Source: Pseudomonadota bacterium (GTDB lineage: Bacteria; Pseudomonadota; Alphaproteobacteria; Puniceispirillales; Marisalimonadaceae). Taken from it: DNA of 64,000 nt. The stretch covers positions 224,798 through 288,797 of the forward strand of contig JAOESH010000001.1 of NCBI GenBank assembly GCA_028382005.1. The letters run 5' to 3'. Position 1 is the first letter of the stretch, and each line of letters begins with the position of its first letter. The notes under the pieces were generated by a model. That model worked only from the letters and a program-made list of their open reading frames with translations, did no database searches and had not been told where the DNA came from. Shown in pieces: positions 53,857 through 62,638 of the stretch. Both the position numbers and the translations under genes were made by a program.

Positions 53857-54825
53857 TTATATTTTTATTTTATTCAGTTCTGATTTTAGAAATAATGCAA
53901 TTTCTTCCATACCATTTTTGTTGTTAATTGATTGTTTTTCAGCGTTTAAATTATAGTTTGTATTAGTATTTATATCATAGAAGATTGGAACACCATCTTT
54001 GTTCCTTATAAATTCAACTCCTGCGACTTCTATTTGATGTTTTTTTAAAAAGAGGGTTAATTCTTTGGCTAGCTCTTTATCAGGTGTCTTGTCTATAAAA
54101 AAACTAGGTTGAGAATTTTTTATATCATTTATTTCATTAACAGGACAAAATTCATCAAAGTCAATTTCACATGTATCAGCAGGGCATAATTCAAAACTAT
54201 TTTTACTATAGACTTTTAATGAGTATATAAAATTTCCTCCTACAAATTCCATTCGAGTTATAAAATCATCATTTGTAGAAATTTTTTCCTGTAACAACCA
54301 TGTGTCATCCTTAGAAGAAGTAATTAAGTTATCTTTAAGCATTGTATCAAGTTCATTAATTGTATTTATCAATTTTACACCAAAGCCTTTACCACCTTGA
54401 TTAGGTTTAACTATCATAGGATAAATATTTAAATTGGAAGCTGCTTCTTTAATTCTATTTGTTCCAACAGCAACAATTGTTTTTGGGGTTTTAAAACCAC
54501 TCTTTTTTAACAATAACTGTTGCAATACTTTAGAAAATTCTAGTTCTAAAACATTAGTCCCATTAATAACTCGTCTGTTATGATTTTCTAACCATGTTAA
54601 AATTATATTTGTACTTTGATTAGAGTGTAAGTGATTACGTGTAAAATTTGATGCGCTCATACGAGAAAAAAAAACACCATTTGGTGGAGTTTTATCAATG
54701 TTTATGATCATATCATTTAAGAGCCATTCTTCATATTGAACATCAAACTTCTTAAGAGCTTTACGTAAAGGTATCAACCATTCTTCATTTTCATGAATAA
54801 TATATGATTTTAATTGATTTTTCAT
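53857..54825 (-). CDS. ATP-grasp ligase (RimK-like)
   Basis: 322-residue ATP-grasp enzyme, which joins a carboxylate to an amine. ATP and magnesium features are KPNQGGKGFGVKLI, LLQEKI, RMEFVGGNFIYS and the C-terminal GVEFIRNKDGVPIFYDINTN. Substrates are not readable; RimK-type glutamate ligases are the closest. It is isolated in the island between the methionine synthase gene (convergent) and repeat copy B. Confidence 0.78.
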   Translation of the reverse strand: MKNQLKSYIIHENEEWLIPLRKALKKFDVQYEEWLLNDMIINIDKTPPNGVFFSRMSASNFTRNHLHSNQSTNIILTWLENHNRRVINGTNVLELEFSKVLQQLLLKKSGFKTPKTIVAVGTNRIKEAASNLNIYPMIVKPNQGGKGFGVKLINTINELDTMLKDNLITSSKDDTWLLQEKISTNDDFITRMEFVGGNFIYSLKVYSKNSFELCPADTCEIDFDEFCPVNEINDIKNSQPSFFIDKTPDKELAKELTLFLKKHQIEVAGVEFIRNKDGVPIFYDINTNTNYNLNAEKQSINNKNGMEEIALFLKSELNKIKI

Positions 54826-55008
54826 AAAACATTTTTCCTAAATAAGAGTGAATTTTTAATAAACTAATGAATAATTCTATTTTGTTAAGTTAATTGTTTT
54901 TACTTGAGATATTATTTTTAAAAAAAAATGAGACAAATATTCTTAAATTAATTAAATAAGCAATTTTTTTTTCTATTGATTTTTTTGTATTTTAAAATCC
55001 TATTTCTA

Positions 55009-55133
55009 ACCAACCCAACTACTAAACCCCCGTCCATGGTCAATGGACTAAGGTCAATGGGCAGACCACCCCTTGACCAAAGATCAATGTTGATTAGGAA
55101 AAGGGTGCAGTAACCCCGGACCAGGGGCTTTTT
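55009..55133 (+). repeat. Dispersed structured repeat, copy B, with terminator-like 3' end
   Basis: Diverged copy of the repeat. Hairpin 1 is GTCCAT/ATGGAC (5-base loop) and hairpin 2 is GGTCAA/TTGACC, paired from different bases than in copies A and C. The conserved GATTAGGAAAAGGGTGCAGT is followed by CCCC, loop GGACCA, GGGG and a T5 run at 55129-55133. The gap 54826-55234 has no gene; the repeat fills most of its centre. Confidence 0.65.
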
Positions 55134-55234
55134 CTACTGTAGACTTAGGAATTTTTTTAAAAAGTTTTTGGATTGCCATCAACAAGATTGGATTTAATAT
55201 TTGGTAAATTCTATTAATTCTTACATTTGAATAA

Positions 55235-55966
55235 CTAACTATTTAATATTCTTTTTTTGATTAATTGATTGTATTTTATGTTTTTAAATTCTGATCTTGG
55301 GTAACTCATGTTTATGATTTGAGAATTTTCTATTTCTCTAGGTTTAGTTTTTTTAATGATTAAAACACGATCTGACATACTAGTAGCTTCATTGATGTCG
55401 TGAGTTACCATAATTATAGTTAGTTTTAATGAGACCCACAATTCTTTTACATGTTGATGAAGATTTGTTTTAGTAAAGCTATCCAATGCGCTAAAAGGTT
55501 CATCAAGCAAGAGAACCTTTGGTTCTCTTACAAGGGCTCTCGCAATTGCTACTCTTTGCGCCATACCTCCAGATAGTTCTCTTGGCCATAATTGTTCGCA
55601 ATTCTCAAGACCTACTTTTTGAAGTGTTTTAGATATTTTTACTTTTTGTTCCTTCTTATTCTCATTTAGAATTGATAGCTTAATATTGTCATAAACATTG
55701 AGCCATGGCATTAATCGGGGGTCTTGGAAAACCATACCGATATTTGAGCTTGGTTTTTTAATAATCTTGTTATTTAGCTTTATAAACCCGGTAGAAGCTT
55801 TTTCAAGTCCTCCAATTATTCTAAGTAAAGTTGATTTGCCGCAGCCACTTTGACCTACTAATGAAATAATTTCATGATCGTTAATAAGTAAATTAGTTTT
55901 TTGAAGGGCGGCTAAATCTTTTTTATTATTTTTAAATATTTTAGATATGTTACTAATTTCAAGCAT
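55235..55966 (-). CDS. Sulfonate/nitrate-type ABC transporter ATP-binding protein
   Basis: 243-residue ATPase. Walker A GQSGCGKST, Q-loop VFQDPRLMPWLNVYDN, signature LSGGMAQR and Walker B VLLLDEPFSALD are intact. FQDPRLMPW is typical of SsuB/TauB/NrtD-type. Overlaps the permease gene by 8 bases. Substrate inferred from the SBP. Confidence 0.85.
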   Translation of the reverse strand: MLEISNISKIFKNNKKDLAALQKTNLLINDHEIISLVGQSGCGKSTLLRIIGGLEKASTGFIKLNNKIIKKPSSNIGMVFQDPRLMPWLNVYDNIKLSILNENKKEQKVKISKTLQKVGLENCEQLWPRELSGGMAQRVAIARALVREPKVLLLDEPFSALDSFTKTNLHQHVKELWVSLKLTIIMVTHDINEATSMSDRVLIIKKTKPREIENSQIINMSYPRSEFKNIKYNQLIKKRILNS

Positions 55967-56816
55967 TATTAGCCCCTACTTGCATTGTGTCTAATGATTC
56001 TTTCCATTTAAGAAATGGCTTAGCGGAAAGGTAAATTAGTTCATCAGTTAGCTTGCCAATAATTGCAAATAGTATTAATGCTCCAATTATCAAAGCTGGT
56101 CGACCAGTCATTTGGCCATCTATCATAAGATATCCAAGTCCCTCGCTTGCTCCCATAAGTTCTGCAGCTATAACAAACATCCATCCTAGTGCAAGGCCAC
56201 TTCTTAGTCCTGTAATCCATTCAGGTATTATGCCTGGAAGCAAAATCCATCGAATAGTTTGAAATAAATTTAGGTTATTAATATTAGCTACTTCAATCAT
56301 TCTTTTATCTATTTGTCTTATCCCCATCATTAAATTTAAATATACTGGGAAAAAAACTCCTACAGAAATTAGGGCTACCTTACTATTTTCAAAAATACCA
56401 AACCATAATATAAATAATGGAACCCAAGCTAATGAAGGTACAGCTTTTAAAGCTTGAATAGTTGGATCAAAAAGTTTTCTAATAAAAGGAGAAACACCTG
56501 TTAGAATTCCTAAAATTGTTGCTGCTATTCCTCCGCCTATAAATCCATAAAAAACTCTGGTTAAGGTAATTTGAATATGGCTAAATAACGTGTCTGCATT
56601 TGCAAGTATTAAAATTTCTTTTAAAACTTCGTTAGGTGTTGGTAATAAGCTGTTTCTTATAGTTTCGGTTACTGCTAAAAAATACCATATTAGTAATATA
56701 ATAACTGGGAGAATAATTCCAATTAATGGTTGGCTAAACTTTGCCTTAAATAAATTATATAAACTCTTAAGGAGCTTATATAATTTATTATTATTGATTT
56801 TAAAAAAAATATTCAT
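55959..56816 (-). CDS. Sulfonate/nitrate-type ABC transporter permease
   Basis: 285-residue inner-membrane permease, about six helices. TLTRVFYGFIGGGIAATILG at the start of the domain and the EAA-type GLRSGLALGWMFVIAAELMG are features of SsuC/TauC-type permeases. It lies in the middle of the ssu-like operon in the island. Confidence 0.84.
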   Translation of the reverse strand: MNIFFKINNNKLYKLLKSLYNLFKAKFSQPLIGIILPVIILLIWYFLAVTETIRNSLLPTPNEVLKEILILANADTLFSHIQITLTRVFYGFIGGGIAATILGILTGVSPFIRKLFDPTIQALKAVPSLAWVPLFILWFGIFENSKVALISVGVFFPVYLNLMMGIRQIDKRMIEVANINNLNLFQTIRWILLPGIIPEWITGLRSGLALGWMFVIAAELMGASEGLGYLMIDGQMTGRPALIIGALILFAIIGKLTDELIYLSAKPFLKWKESLDTMQVGANNA

Positions 56817-56832
56817 TTTTCATTTATAAAAT

Positions 56833-57822
56833 TTAGTTTTTTGATAAAAAGCTTGTGTCTACTAATTCGTTAATAACATCCTTAATAGAAACAGATGCTT
56901 TAATGATCCCAATTTTCTGTAAAATATTTCCTGCAGTTAAAAATGTGTTAATTTGCTTAGGCCCAATATTTGGATTAGTAATATCAGTTCTTTCGTTTAG
57001 TTGTTTTTGTGCAACTGCGCCTGATAATTTTACAGCTTTAATTAAAGATTGTTTTAATTCATTTGGATTTTTAATAGCGTGCAAACGATTTTCTTCATAG
57101 ATCTTTAAAACTTTTTTAACAAGTAATGGATATTTGGTAGAAAATTCCTCTCTAACATTAAGTATACCATAAGTATTTAAATCTGCGTTTCTATAGAATA
57201 ATGGTGTTTGAGTTTCTAATTCACCTTTGGCCATATGAGGATCAAGTCCAGCCCAAGCGTCCACTTGTCCACTTACTAGTGCTCTATATCCATCAGGATG
57301 TTGAAGAAGTACTGGTTTGATATCTTTTTCAGTAAGACCAACACTATCTAGAGCTTGTAATAAGAAAATATGAGGGTCTGTTCCTCTAGTAACTGCGACT
57401 CTTTTGCCAACAAGATCTTTTATGCCAGTAATACCACTATTTTTATTTGTTACTAAGGCTGTCCATTCTGGCTTAGAATATACATATATAGCTTTAATTG
57501 GAATTCCGTTAGCTCTACCTATTACAGCAGATGCTCCTGCAGTAGAACCAAAATCTATACTTCCTCCATTAAGATATTCAAGAGCCTTATTAGATCCTAA
57601 TGAAAGAACCCATCTAATTTTTATATTATCCTTTTTAAATGCTTTTTCTAATGAGCCTCTATCTTTCATAAGAAGACTTACAGGATTATAATATGCGTAA
57701 TCTATGTTTATAATTTTTGGAATTTCAGCATATGATTGGCTAGAAATAAGTGAAATAGTTGTTGATGCTATTATTGTGCCTATAAAAGTGCTGAAGAATT
57801 TTTTTGTTTTTCTAAATATCAT
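56833..57822 (-). CDS. Sulfonate-type ABC transporter binding protein
   Basis: 329-residue periplasmic protein. N-terminal signal (SLISSQSYA). The binding regions INIDYAYYNPVSLLMKDRGS, FGSTAGASAVIGRANG and ALVSGQVDAWAGLDPHMAKG resemble SsuA. First gene of the operon. Aliphatic sulfonates are the usual cargo, but taurine or nitrate relatives cannot be excluded. Confidence 0.85.
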   Translation of the reverse strand: MIFRKTKKFFSTFIGTIIASTTISLISSQSYAEIPKIINIDYAYYNPVSLLMKDRGSLEKAFKKDNIKIRWVLSLGSNKALEYLNGGSIDFGSTAGASAVIGRANGIPIKAIYVYSKPEWTALVTNKNSGITGIKDLVGKRVAVTRGTDPHIFLLQALDSVGLTEKDIKPVLLQHPDGYRALVSGQVDAWAGLDPHMAKGELETQTPLFYRNADLNTYGILNVREEFSTKYPLLVKKVLKIYEENRLHAIKNPNELKQSLIKAVKLSGAVAQKQLNERTDITNPNIGPKQINTFLTAGNILQKIGIIKASVSIKDVINELVDTSFLSKN

Positions 57823-58068
57823 TGTAATATCCTTTTAGATATAAAATTTTTTTTAATGTTTATTTAGATATATTTTATTTATAATCAACAAATTATGTTT
57901 ATTTTTCTTATTTATTCTTTTAATAAAGACATAAAAAGAAAATTATTCTTATATCCAATATTTACATAAAAGATAATTTTGATCAAAAGTTACTTGATCT
58001 TATTCAAAAAAACTCTACTCCGCACAATAGGATGTTTTTTTGCATCCATATTAATCCAAGCACTCAAT

Positions 58069-58181
58069 CCACCAACCCAACTACTAAACCCCCATCCATG
58101 CTCCATGGACTACGGTCAATGGGCAGAGCACCCCCTGACCATTGACCATTGTTGATTAGGAAAAGGGTGCAGTAACCCTTT
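58069..58181 (+). repeat. Dispersed structured repeat, copy C
   Basis: About 113 bases, near-identical to copy A over the last 85. Hairpin 1 TCCAT/ATGGA, hairpin 2 GGTCAATGG/CCATTGACC, hairpin 3 AGGGT/ACCCT. It lies 110 bases from the tRNA-Ser end. The gap 57823-58291 holds this repeat and the arm pair at 58217; no gene. Confidence 0.75.
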
Positions 58182-58216
58182 GAAGACAGTTTGTCTTGTT
58201 TTGATCTGATGCTTTG

Positions 58217-58237
58217 TGGTGGGTAGAATGGTGGGTA
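58217..58237. repeat. Paired 9-mers inside the right island end
   Basis: TGGTGGGTA twice (58217-58225 and 58229-58237), period 12, 54 bases before the tRNA-Ser 3' end. Same 9+3+9 design as the AGTCTACAA pairs at the left end, read on the other strand as TTGTAGACT. Possible arm-type sites for the right attachment end. Confidence 0.45.
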
Positions 58238-58291
58238 TAGATTTTATCTAATTAATAATATCAATTAAATCAACAACTTAATAGTATTTAA

Positions 58292-58381
58292 TGGCGGAGA
58301 GGAAGGGATTCGAACCCTTGAGAGGCGTTAACCCCAACACGCTTTCCAGGCGTGCGCCTTAAACCGCTCGGCCACCCCTCC
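58292..58381 (-). tRNA. tRNA-Ser(GGA)
   Basis: 90-base serine tRNA with long variable arm; anticodon GGA in stem GCACGC/GCGTGT. Acceptor stem GGAGGGG with CCTCTCC closes (one G-T pair), discriminator G, CCA encoded. T arm has GGTTCGAATCC. It serves as the right boundary of the putative island, whose element side is toward its 3' end. Confidence 0.97.
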
Positions 58382-58502
58382 GAAAAATTAGGACTGTACA
58401 TCAACAAATTTTTGCTAGCAAGTTAATATAAGCTATTATTTTATTGAAATAATAATTATAACTTTCTAATAGAGTTATTACACAATATTTTAGGAACTAA
58501 TT

Positions 58503-58883
58503 TTGATAATAGGCAGAATATTAATACTTTTAGGAATAATCTTTTTCTTACTTACTTTAACAAGCAATTACTTTGATATTGCTTTACAATTGGACAACAA
58601 AGCAGAAATTACTCAATTAGGTCAACTTTGGTTTTATTTTTCTCCAAGTAGCCTACAATTGACTGAATCTATAATTAGTAGGTACATAGATCCATGTTCT
58701 GCTTTAGACGTTTTGAATTGTTCTGGGTTTATTTGGCATCCCTTTATATCATTCATATTATCCCTGCCTGCTGCACCTTTTTTAGCTATACTAAGCTTTA
58801 TATTTATAGCATTTGGAATAAAAAAGTCTGGAAAGACCAGAGTGTTTAATAAAAGAAAAACAAATGAAGCCAATAAAATTTAG
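58503..58883 (+). CDS. Small membrane protein of unknown function
   Basis: 126-residue protein from a TTG at 58503 after TAGGA. Two membrane segments (about 3-22 and 86-107), with a periplasmic loop having two cysteines (DPCSALDVLNC). Basic tail KKSGKTRVFNKRK. Family not recognised. Its stop adjoins the lepA stop on the other strand. Confidence 0.55.
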   Translation: MIIGRILILLGIIFFLLTLTSNYFDIALQLDNKAEITQLGQLWFYFSPSSLQLTESIISRYIDPCSALDVLNCSGFIWHPFISFILSLPAAPFLAILSFIFIAFGIKKSGKTRVFNKRKTNEANKI

Positions 58884-60686
58884 TTAATTATCTCCCATCT
58901 TAAGCGCTTCAAAGAATGCATTTTGAGGTATTTCAACTTTACCAAATTGTCTCATTCTTTTTTTACCTGCTTTTTGTTTTTCAAGAAGCTTTTTTTTACG
59001 GCTAATATCACCACCATAGCATTTTGCTGTAACATCTTTCCTCATAGGGGCTATCGTCTCTCTAGCAATTACTTTTCCTCCAATTGCAGCCTGCAATGCA
59101 ACTTTAAATAATTGCCTAGGTATCAAGTCTTTTAATCTTGTGCAAATAGCACGACCTCTATTTTCAGCTTGGTCTCTATGACTAATCATAGCTAAAGCAT
59201 CAACAGGTTCTCCATTTACTAAAATTGACACACGAACAAGATTACCTTGTTTGTAACTATCTATTTGATAATCAAAACTCGCATAACCAGACGTCATGCT
59301 TTTTAATTTGTCATAAAAATCAAAAACCACCTCATTAAGTGGTAATTTATAAATTATCATAGCTCTAGTACCAGCGTAAGTTAGATCTATTTGTTCCCCT
59401 CTCCTATCAGTACATAGAGTTAAAACAGCTCCAACATACTCATCTGGCACCAAAATTGTAGCTTTAATCCATGGCTCTTCTATGAAATTGATGTGATTGA
59501 TATCCGGTAAATCTGCTGGATTGTGAAGCAACACATTTGATTCGTCAGTTTTTTGAACTTTATACACAACCGAAGGTGCCGTTGAAATTAACTCTAAGTC
59601 AAATTCCCTAGTTAACCTTTCCCTTATTATTTCCATGTGTAATAAGCCTAAAAACCCACACCTAAACCCAAAACCTAAAGCAGCAGAAGTTTCTGCTTCA
59701 TAACTGAAAGAAGCGTCATTTAAAGATAACTTACTAAGGGCTTCTTTAAGATCAGAAAATTGGGCATTATCCATCGGAAAAAGTCCACAAAACACAACAG
59801 GTACAGAAGGTTTAAAGCCTGGCAACATTGTTTGAACTGGGTTTCTTTCGTCAGTTATAGTATCTCCAACTTTACAATCTGCAACAGTTTTAACTGATGC
59901 AGTAATAAAACCAATTTCTCCTGGTCCAAGTGTGTCTACATCAATAATTTTTGGTGTAAATATTCCTAGTTTTTCAATTGTATGTGATACTTTTGTAGAC
60001 ATAAAACGAATTTTTTGACCCTTTTTTAAACTTCCTTGCACCACTCTTACTAATGTTAAAACACCTAAATATGGATCATACCAACTATCTATAAGAAGTG
60101 CCTGAAGAGAGGCATTTATATCACCTTTAGGAGGAGCAAGCTTTTCAACTAAAGAAGATAGAACTTCTTTTATTCCTTGACCAGTTTTTGCAGAAACTTC
60201 AATGCCTTCGTCACCTGGCAATCCTATTACATCTTCAATCTGTTTTCTTATTCTTTCCGGTTCAGATGCAGGCAAGTCTATTTTATTAAGAACTGTTAAA
60301 ATTTCGTGATTAACTTCGATGGCTTGGTAAACATTAGCAAGTGTCTGTGCTTCTACACCTTGAGAAGAATCAACAACTAAAAGTGAACCTTCACAAGCAG
60401 ACAAAGATCTGGAGACTTCATAAGCAAAATCAACATGACCTGGAGTATCCATTAAGTTCAGGGTATAAGTCTTATTATCAGTGTGCTTATACAACAACCT
60501 TACTGTTTGGGCCTTAATAGTTATGCCTCTTTCTCTTTCTATATCCATGTTGTCAAGAACTTGCTCTTTCATTTCTCTATCGGCCAGCCCCCTGCATTCT
60601 TGAATAAGCCTGTCAGCAAGTGTCGATTTTCCATGGTCAATATGAGCTATAATTGAAAAATTTCTTATTAGACTAGTGTCTGTCAT
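58884..60686 (-). CDS. lepA: Translation elongation factor 4 (LepA)
   Basis: Full-length 600-residue GTPase that back-translocates stalled ribosomes and helps translation under stress. G1 [14 protein letters not shown], effector [14 protein letters not shown]3 [13 protein letters not shown]4 NKIDLP, and the specific C-terminal domain ending [20 protein letters not shown] with [10 protein letters not shown] are all there. Single core gene. Confidence 0.96.
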   Translation of the reverse strand: MTDTSLIRNFSIIAHIDHGKSTLADRLIQECRGLADREMKEQVLDNMDIERERGITIKAQTVRLLYKHTDNKTYTLNLMDTPGHVDFAYEVSRSLSACEGSLLVVDSSQGVEAQTLANVYQAIEVNHEILTVLNKIDLPASEPERIRKQIEDVIGLPGDEGIEVSAKTGQGIKEVLSSLVEKLAPPKGDINASLQALLIDSWYDPYLGVLTLVRVVQGSLKKGQKIRFMSTKVSHTIEKLGIFTPKIIDVDTLGPGEIGFITASVKTVADCKVGDTITDERNPVQTMLPGFKPSVPVVFCGLFPMDNAQFSDLKEALSKLSLNDASFSYEAETSAALGFGFRCGFLGLLHMEIIRERLTREFDLELISTAPSVVYKVQKTDESNVLLHNPADLPDINHINFIEEPWIKATILVPDEYVGAVLTLCTDRRGEQIDLTYAGTRAMIIYKLPLNEVVFDFYDKLKSMTSGYASFDYQIDSYKQGNLVRVSILVNGEPVDALAMISHRDQAENRGRAICTRLKDLIPRQLFKVALQAAIGGKVIARETIAPMRKDVTAKCYGGDISRKKKLLEKQKAGKKRMRQFGKVEIPQNAFFEALKMGDN

Positions 60687-60788
60687 TAATACCCTACAAA
60701 ATGATCTCTAATTATAAACATTTTAATGCAAAGTAGTTTTAAACATGGTAATTTGCAATATTAAAAATGTTTTATTCTTTGTTAAAAC

Positions 60789-60816
60789 TTGACTAAATAA
60801 ATACTCAATTGATAAA
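60789..60816 (+). promoter_or_regulatory. Candidate promoter of the leuA leader
   Basis: TTGACT at 60789-60794 and GATAAA at 60811-60816, spacer 16. The predicted start of transcription is about 5 bases before the leader ORF ATG, so the leader could be translated nearly leaderless. Confidence 0.4.
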
Positions 60817-60827
60817 GTCTAGATATT

Positions 60828-60932
60828 ATGAAATCAAAATATAATTCACATCATACAGAGGTTTTAACTTTATTAAGTAACCCGCGCTCTGCGGAGTTCG
60901 GGATTGTCTACTTGTTAATTAATTTAACTTGA
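60828..60932 (+). CDS. Leader peptide ORF upstream of leuA
   Basis: 34-codon ORF reading MKSKYNSHHTEVLTLLSNPR, then SAEFGIVYLLINLT, ending 30 bases before leuA. It has six leucines including a TTA-ACT-TTA-TTA run and TTG-TTA, so ribosome stalling on leucyl-tRNA shortage could control leuA by attenuation. The hairpin CCCG-CGGG with inner CTC-GAG spans the codons after the leucines. No strong ribosome-binding site; may be leaderless. Regulation is inferred. Confidence 0.5.
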   Translation: MKSKYNSHHTEVLTLLSNPRSAEFGIVYLLINLT

Positions 60933-60961
60933 GTTTTGAACTTAATAAAAGGTAAAGAATT

Positions 60962-62629
60962 ATGAATAAGAATTTTAATAAATACAACCCATATCCTCCT
61001 ATTAATATCTTAAATAGGCAATGGCCAAATAAGATAATAACTAAAGCGCCTACTTGGTGTTCAGTAGATTTAAGAGATGGTAATCAAGCCCTTATAGAGC
61101 CTATGGATGCCACAAGAAAAATGAAAATGTTTAAACAATTGATTAAAATGGGCTTTAAAGAAATAGAAATTGGTTTCCCGTCTGCATCTGAAACTGACTT
61201 TAATTTTGTTAGAGAGCTAATCGCAAACAATCACATACCTTCAGATGTAACCGTTCAAGTATTAACTCAATCTAGAAAAGAACTTATAGAGAAGACTATA
61301 GACAGTTTAGAAGGATGTAATAAAGCAATTGTCCACCTTTATAATTCTACAAGCACGTTGCAGAGGGAAGTGGTTTTTAAAGAAAGTATGGAAGGGGTCA
61401 AAAAAATTGCAACTGACGGGGCTAAAATTATTATAGACCATTTATCTAAATTGAAGAAATCAGAAATAAGGTTACAATATTCCCCAGAAAGTTTTACAGG
61501 AACAGAATTACCATATGCCCTTGAAGTGTGCGAAGCTGTTTTAGATGTTTGGAATGCGACTGAAGACAAACCAGTTATTATTAATCTACCTGCCACTGTT
61601 GAAATGTCTACTCCTAACATTCATGCTGACCAAATTGAATGGATGGGAAATAATTTTAATAACAGAAAACGTGTTATTCTATCTCTTCATCCTCATAACG
61701 ATAGAGGCACAGCGATTGCCGCAACAGAATTAGGTTTAATGGCAGGTGCAGACAGAGTTGAAGGAACTTTATTTGGAAATGGTGAAAGAACTGGCAATGT
61801 TGATCTTGTTACATTAGGGCTTAATTTATTTACTCAAGGCGTAAATCCTAATTTAGATTTTAGCAAAATAAATGATTTAATTGAAACAGCAGAATTTTGT
61901 AATAGGCTTCCCATTCACGAGCGACACCCATATGCGGGATCTTTAGTTCATACCGCATTTTCAGGCAGTCATCAGGATGCAATAAGAAAAGGGATGGACG
62001 CAATAGCTAAATCTAAAAGTGACACGTGGTCCGTTCCATATTTACCTATCGACCCTGCTGATATTGGTCGTGACTATGAAGCCATAATAAGGGTAAACAG
62101 CCAATCTGGGAAAGGTGGAACGGCGTGGATACTTGAAAATGACCATCAAATTCGTTTACCTAAAGGCGCAGAGATTGAGCTTTCTTCACAAATACAAAAA
62201 ATTGCTGATACAACAGGTAACGAAATTACAAGCGATATAATTTGGAAAACTTTCTCAGCAAATTTTATTATTGACGGACCTTTTACCTTAATTGATTTTA
62301 ATGTTGAAGGTGCAAATAGAGAGTCAAATTTAGAAATAGTTAATACTAAAATTAAACATAAAAATGAAATTTTTGAATTTTCTTCTCAAGGAAATGGTCC
62401 TATATCAGCATTTGTTAATGGAATTCGAGAAAACTTTGATTTACAATTTACATTAGAAGATTTTGGACAAAACACTAGAAGTGCAACATCAAAAGCTGAA
62501 TCTGCTGCTTATGTGGAACTAAAAATCAAAAACGGCGAAAAATCTATTTTTGGTTGTGGCATCAATACAAGTATCACATTGGCACCAATACTAGCAGTAG
62601 TGAGTGCTCTCAATAAGTTTGGAAATTAG
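60962..62629 (+). CDS. leuA: 2-isopropylmalate synthase, long form
   Basis: 555-residue enzyme joining acetyl-CoA and 3-methyl-2-oxobutanoate, the first committed step of leucine synthesis. The catalytic VDLRDGNQAL, HLYNSTSTLQREVVF and metal HPHNDRGTAIA are in the TIM barrel; the C-terminal LeuA dimer domain (about 425-555) gives leucine feedback. It is the long LeuA2-type, common in Actinobacteria and some Alphaproteobacteria. Regulated possibly by the upstream leader ORF. Confidence 0.93.
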   Translation: MNKNFNKYNPYPPINILNRQWPNKIITKAPTWCSVDLRDGNQALIEPMDATRKMKMFKQLIKMGFKEIEIGFPSASETDFNFVRELIANNHIPSDVTVQVLTQSRKELIEKTIDSLEGCNKAIVHLYNSTSTLQREVVFKESMEGVKKIATDGAKIIIDHLSKLKKSEIRLQYSPESFTGTELPYALEVCEAVLDVWNATEDKPVIINLPATVEMSTPNIHADQIEWMGNNFNNRKRVILSLHPHNDRGTAIAATELGLMAGADRVEGTLFGNGERTGNVDLVTLGLNLFTQGVNPNLDFSKINDLIETAEFCNRLPIHERHPYAGSLVHTAFSGSHQDAIRKGMDAIAKSKSDTWSVPYLPIDPADIGRDYEAIIRVNSQSGKGGTAWILENDHQIRLPKGAEIELSSQIQKIADTTGNEITSDIIWKTFSANFIIDGPFTLIDFNVEGANRESNLEIVNTKIKHKNEIFEFSSQGNGPISAFVNGIRENFDLQFTLEDFGQNTRSATSKAESAAYVELKIKNGEKSIFGCGINTSITLAPILAVVSALNKFGN

Positions 62630-62638
62630 AATTTAGTA

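Larger units (their letters stand above)
47766..58303. mobile_element. Putative tRNA-Ser-integrated genomic island, about 10.5 kb
   Basis: TGGCGGAGAGGA at 47766-47777 exactly repeats the 3' end of tRNA-Ser at 58292-58303, in direct orientation, and both are flanked inside by paired 9-mers 12 bases apart (47840-47860 and 58217-58237). The content differs from the flanks: phage/satellite debris on the left, then cargo genes, and three copies of one repeat found nowhere else in the window. No integrase gene was seen, so mobility must be in trans or lost. The 12-nt repeat is short, and the boundaries are inferred. Confidence 0.6.

Noticed and set aside
49996-58181. Integron attC sites as an explanation of the three repeats
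   Set aside because: No GTTRRRY/RYYYAAC core pair at the ends and no integron integrase or cassette layout.
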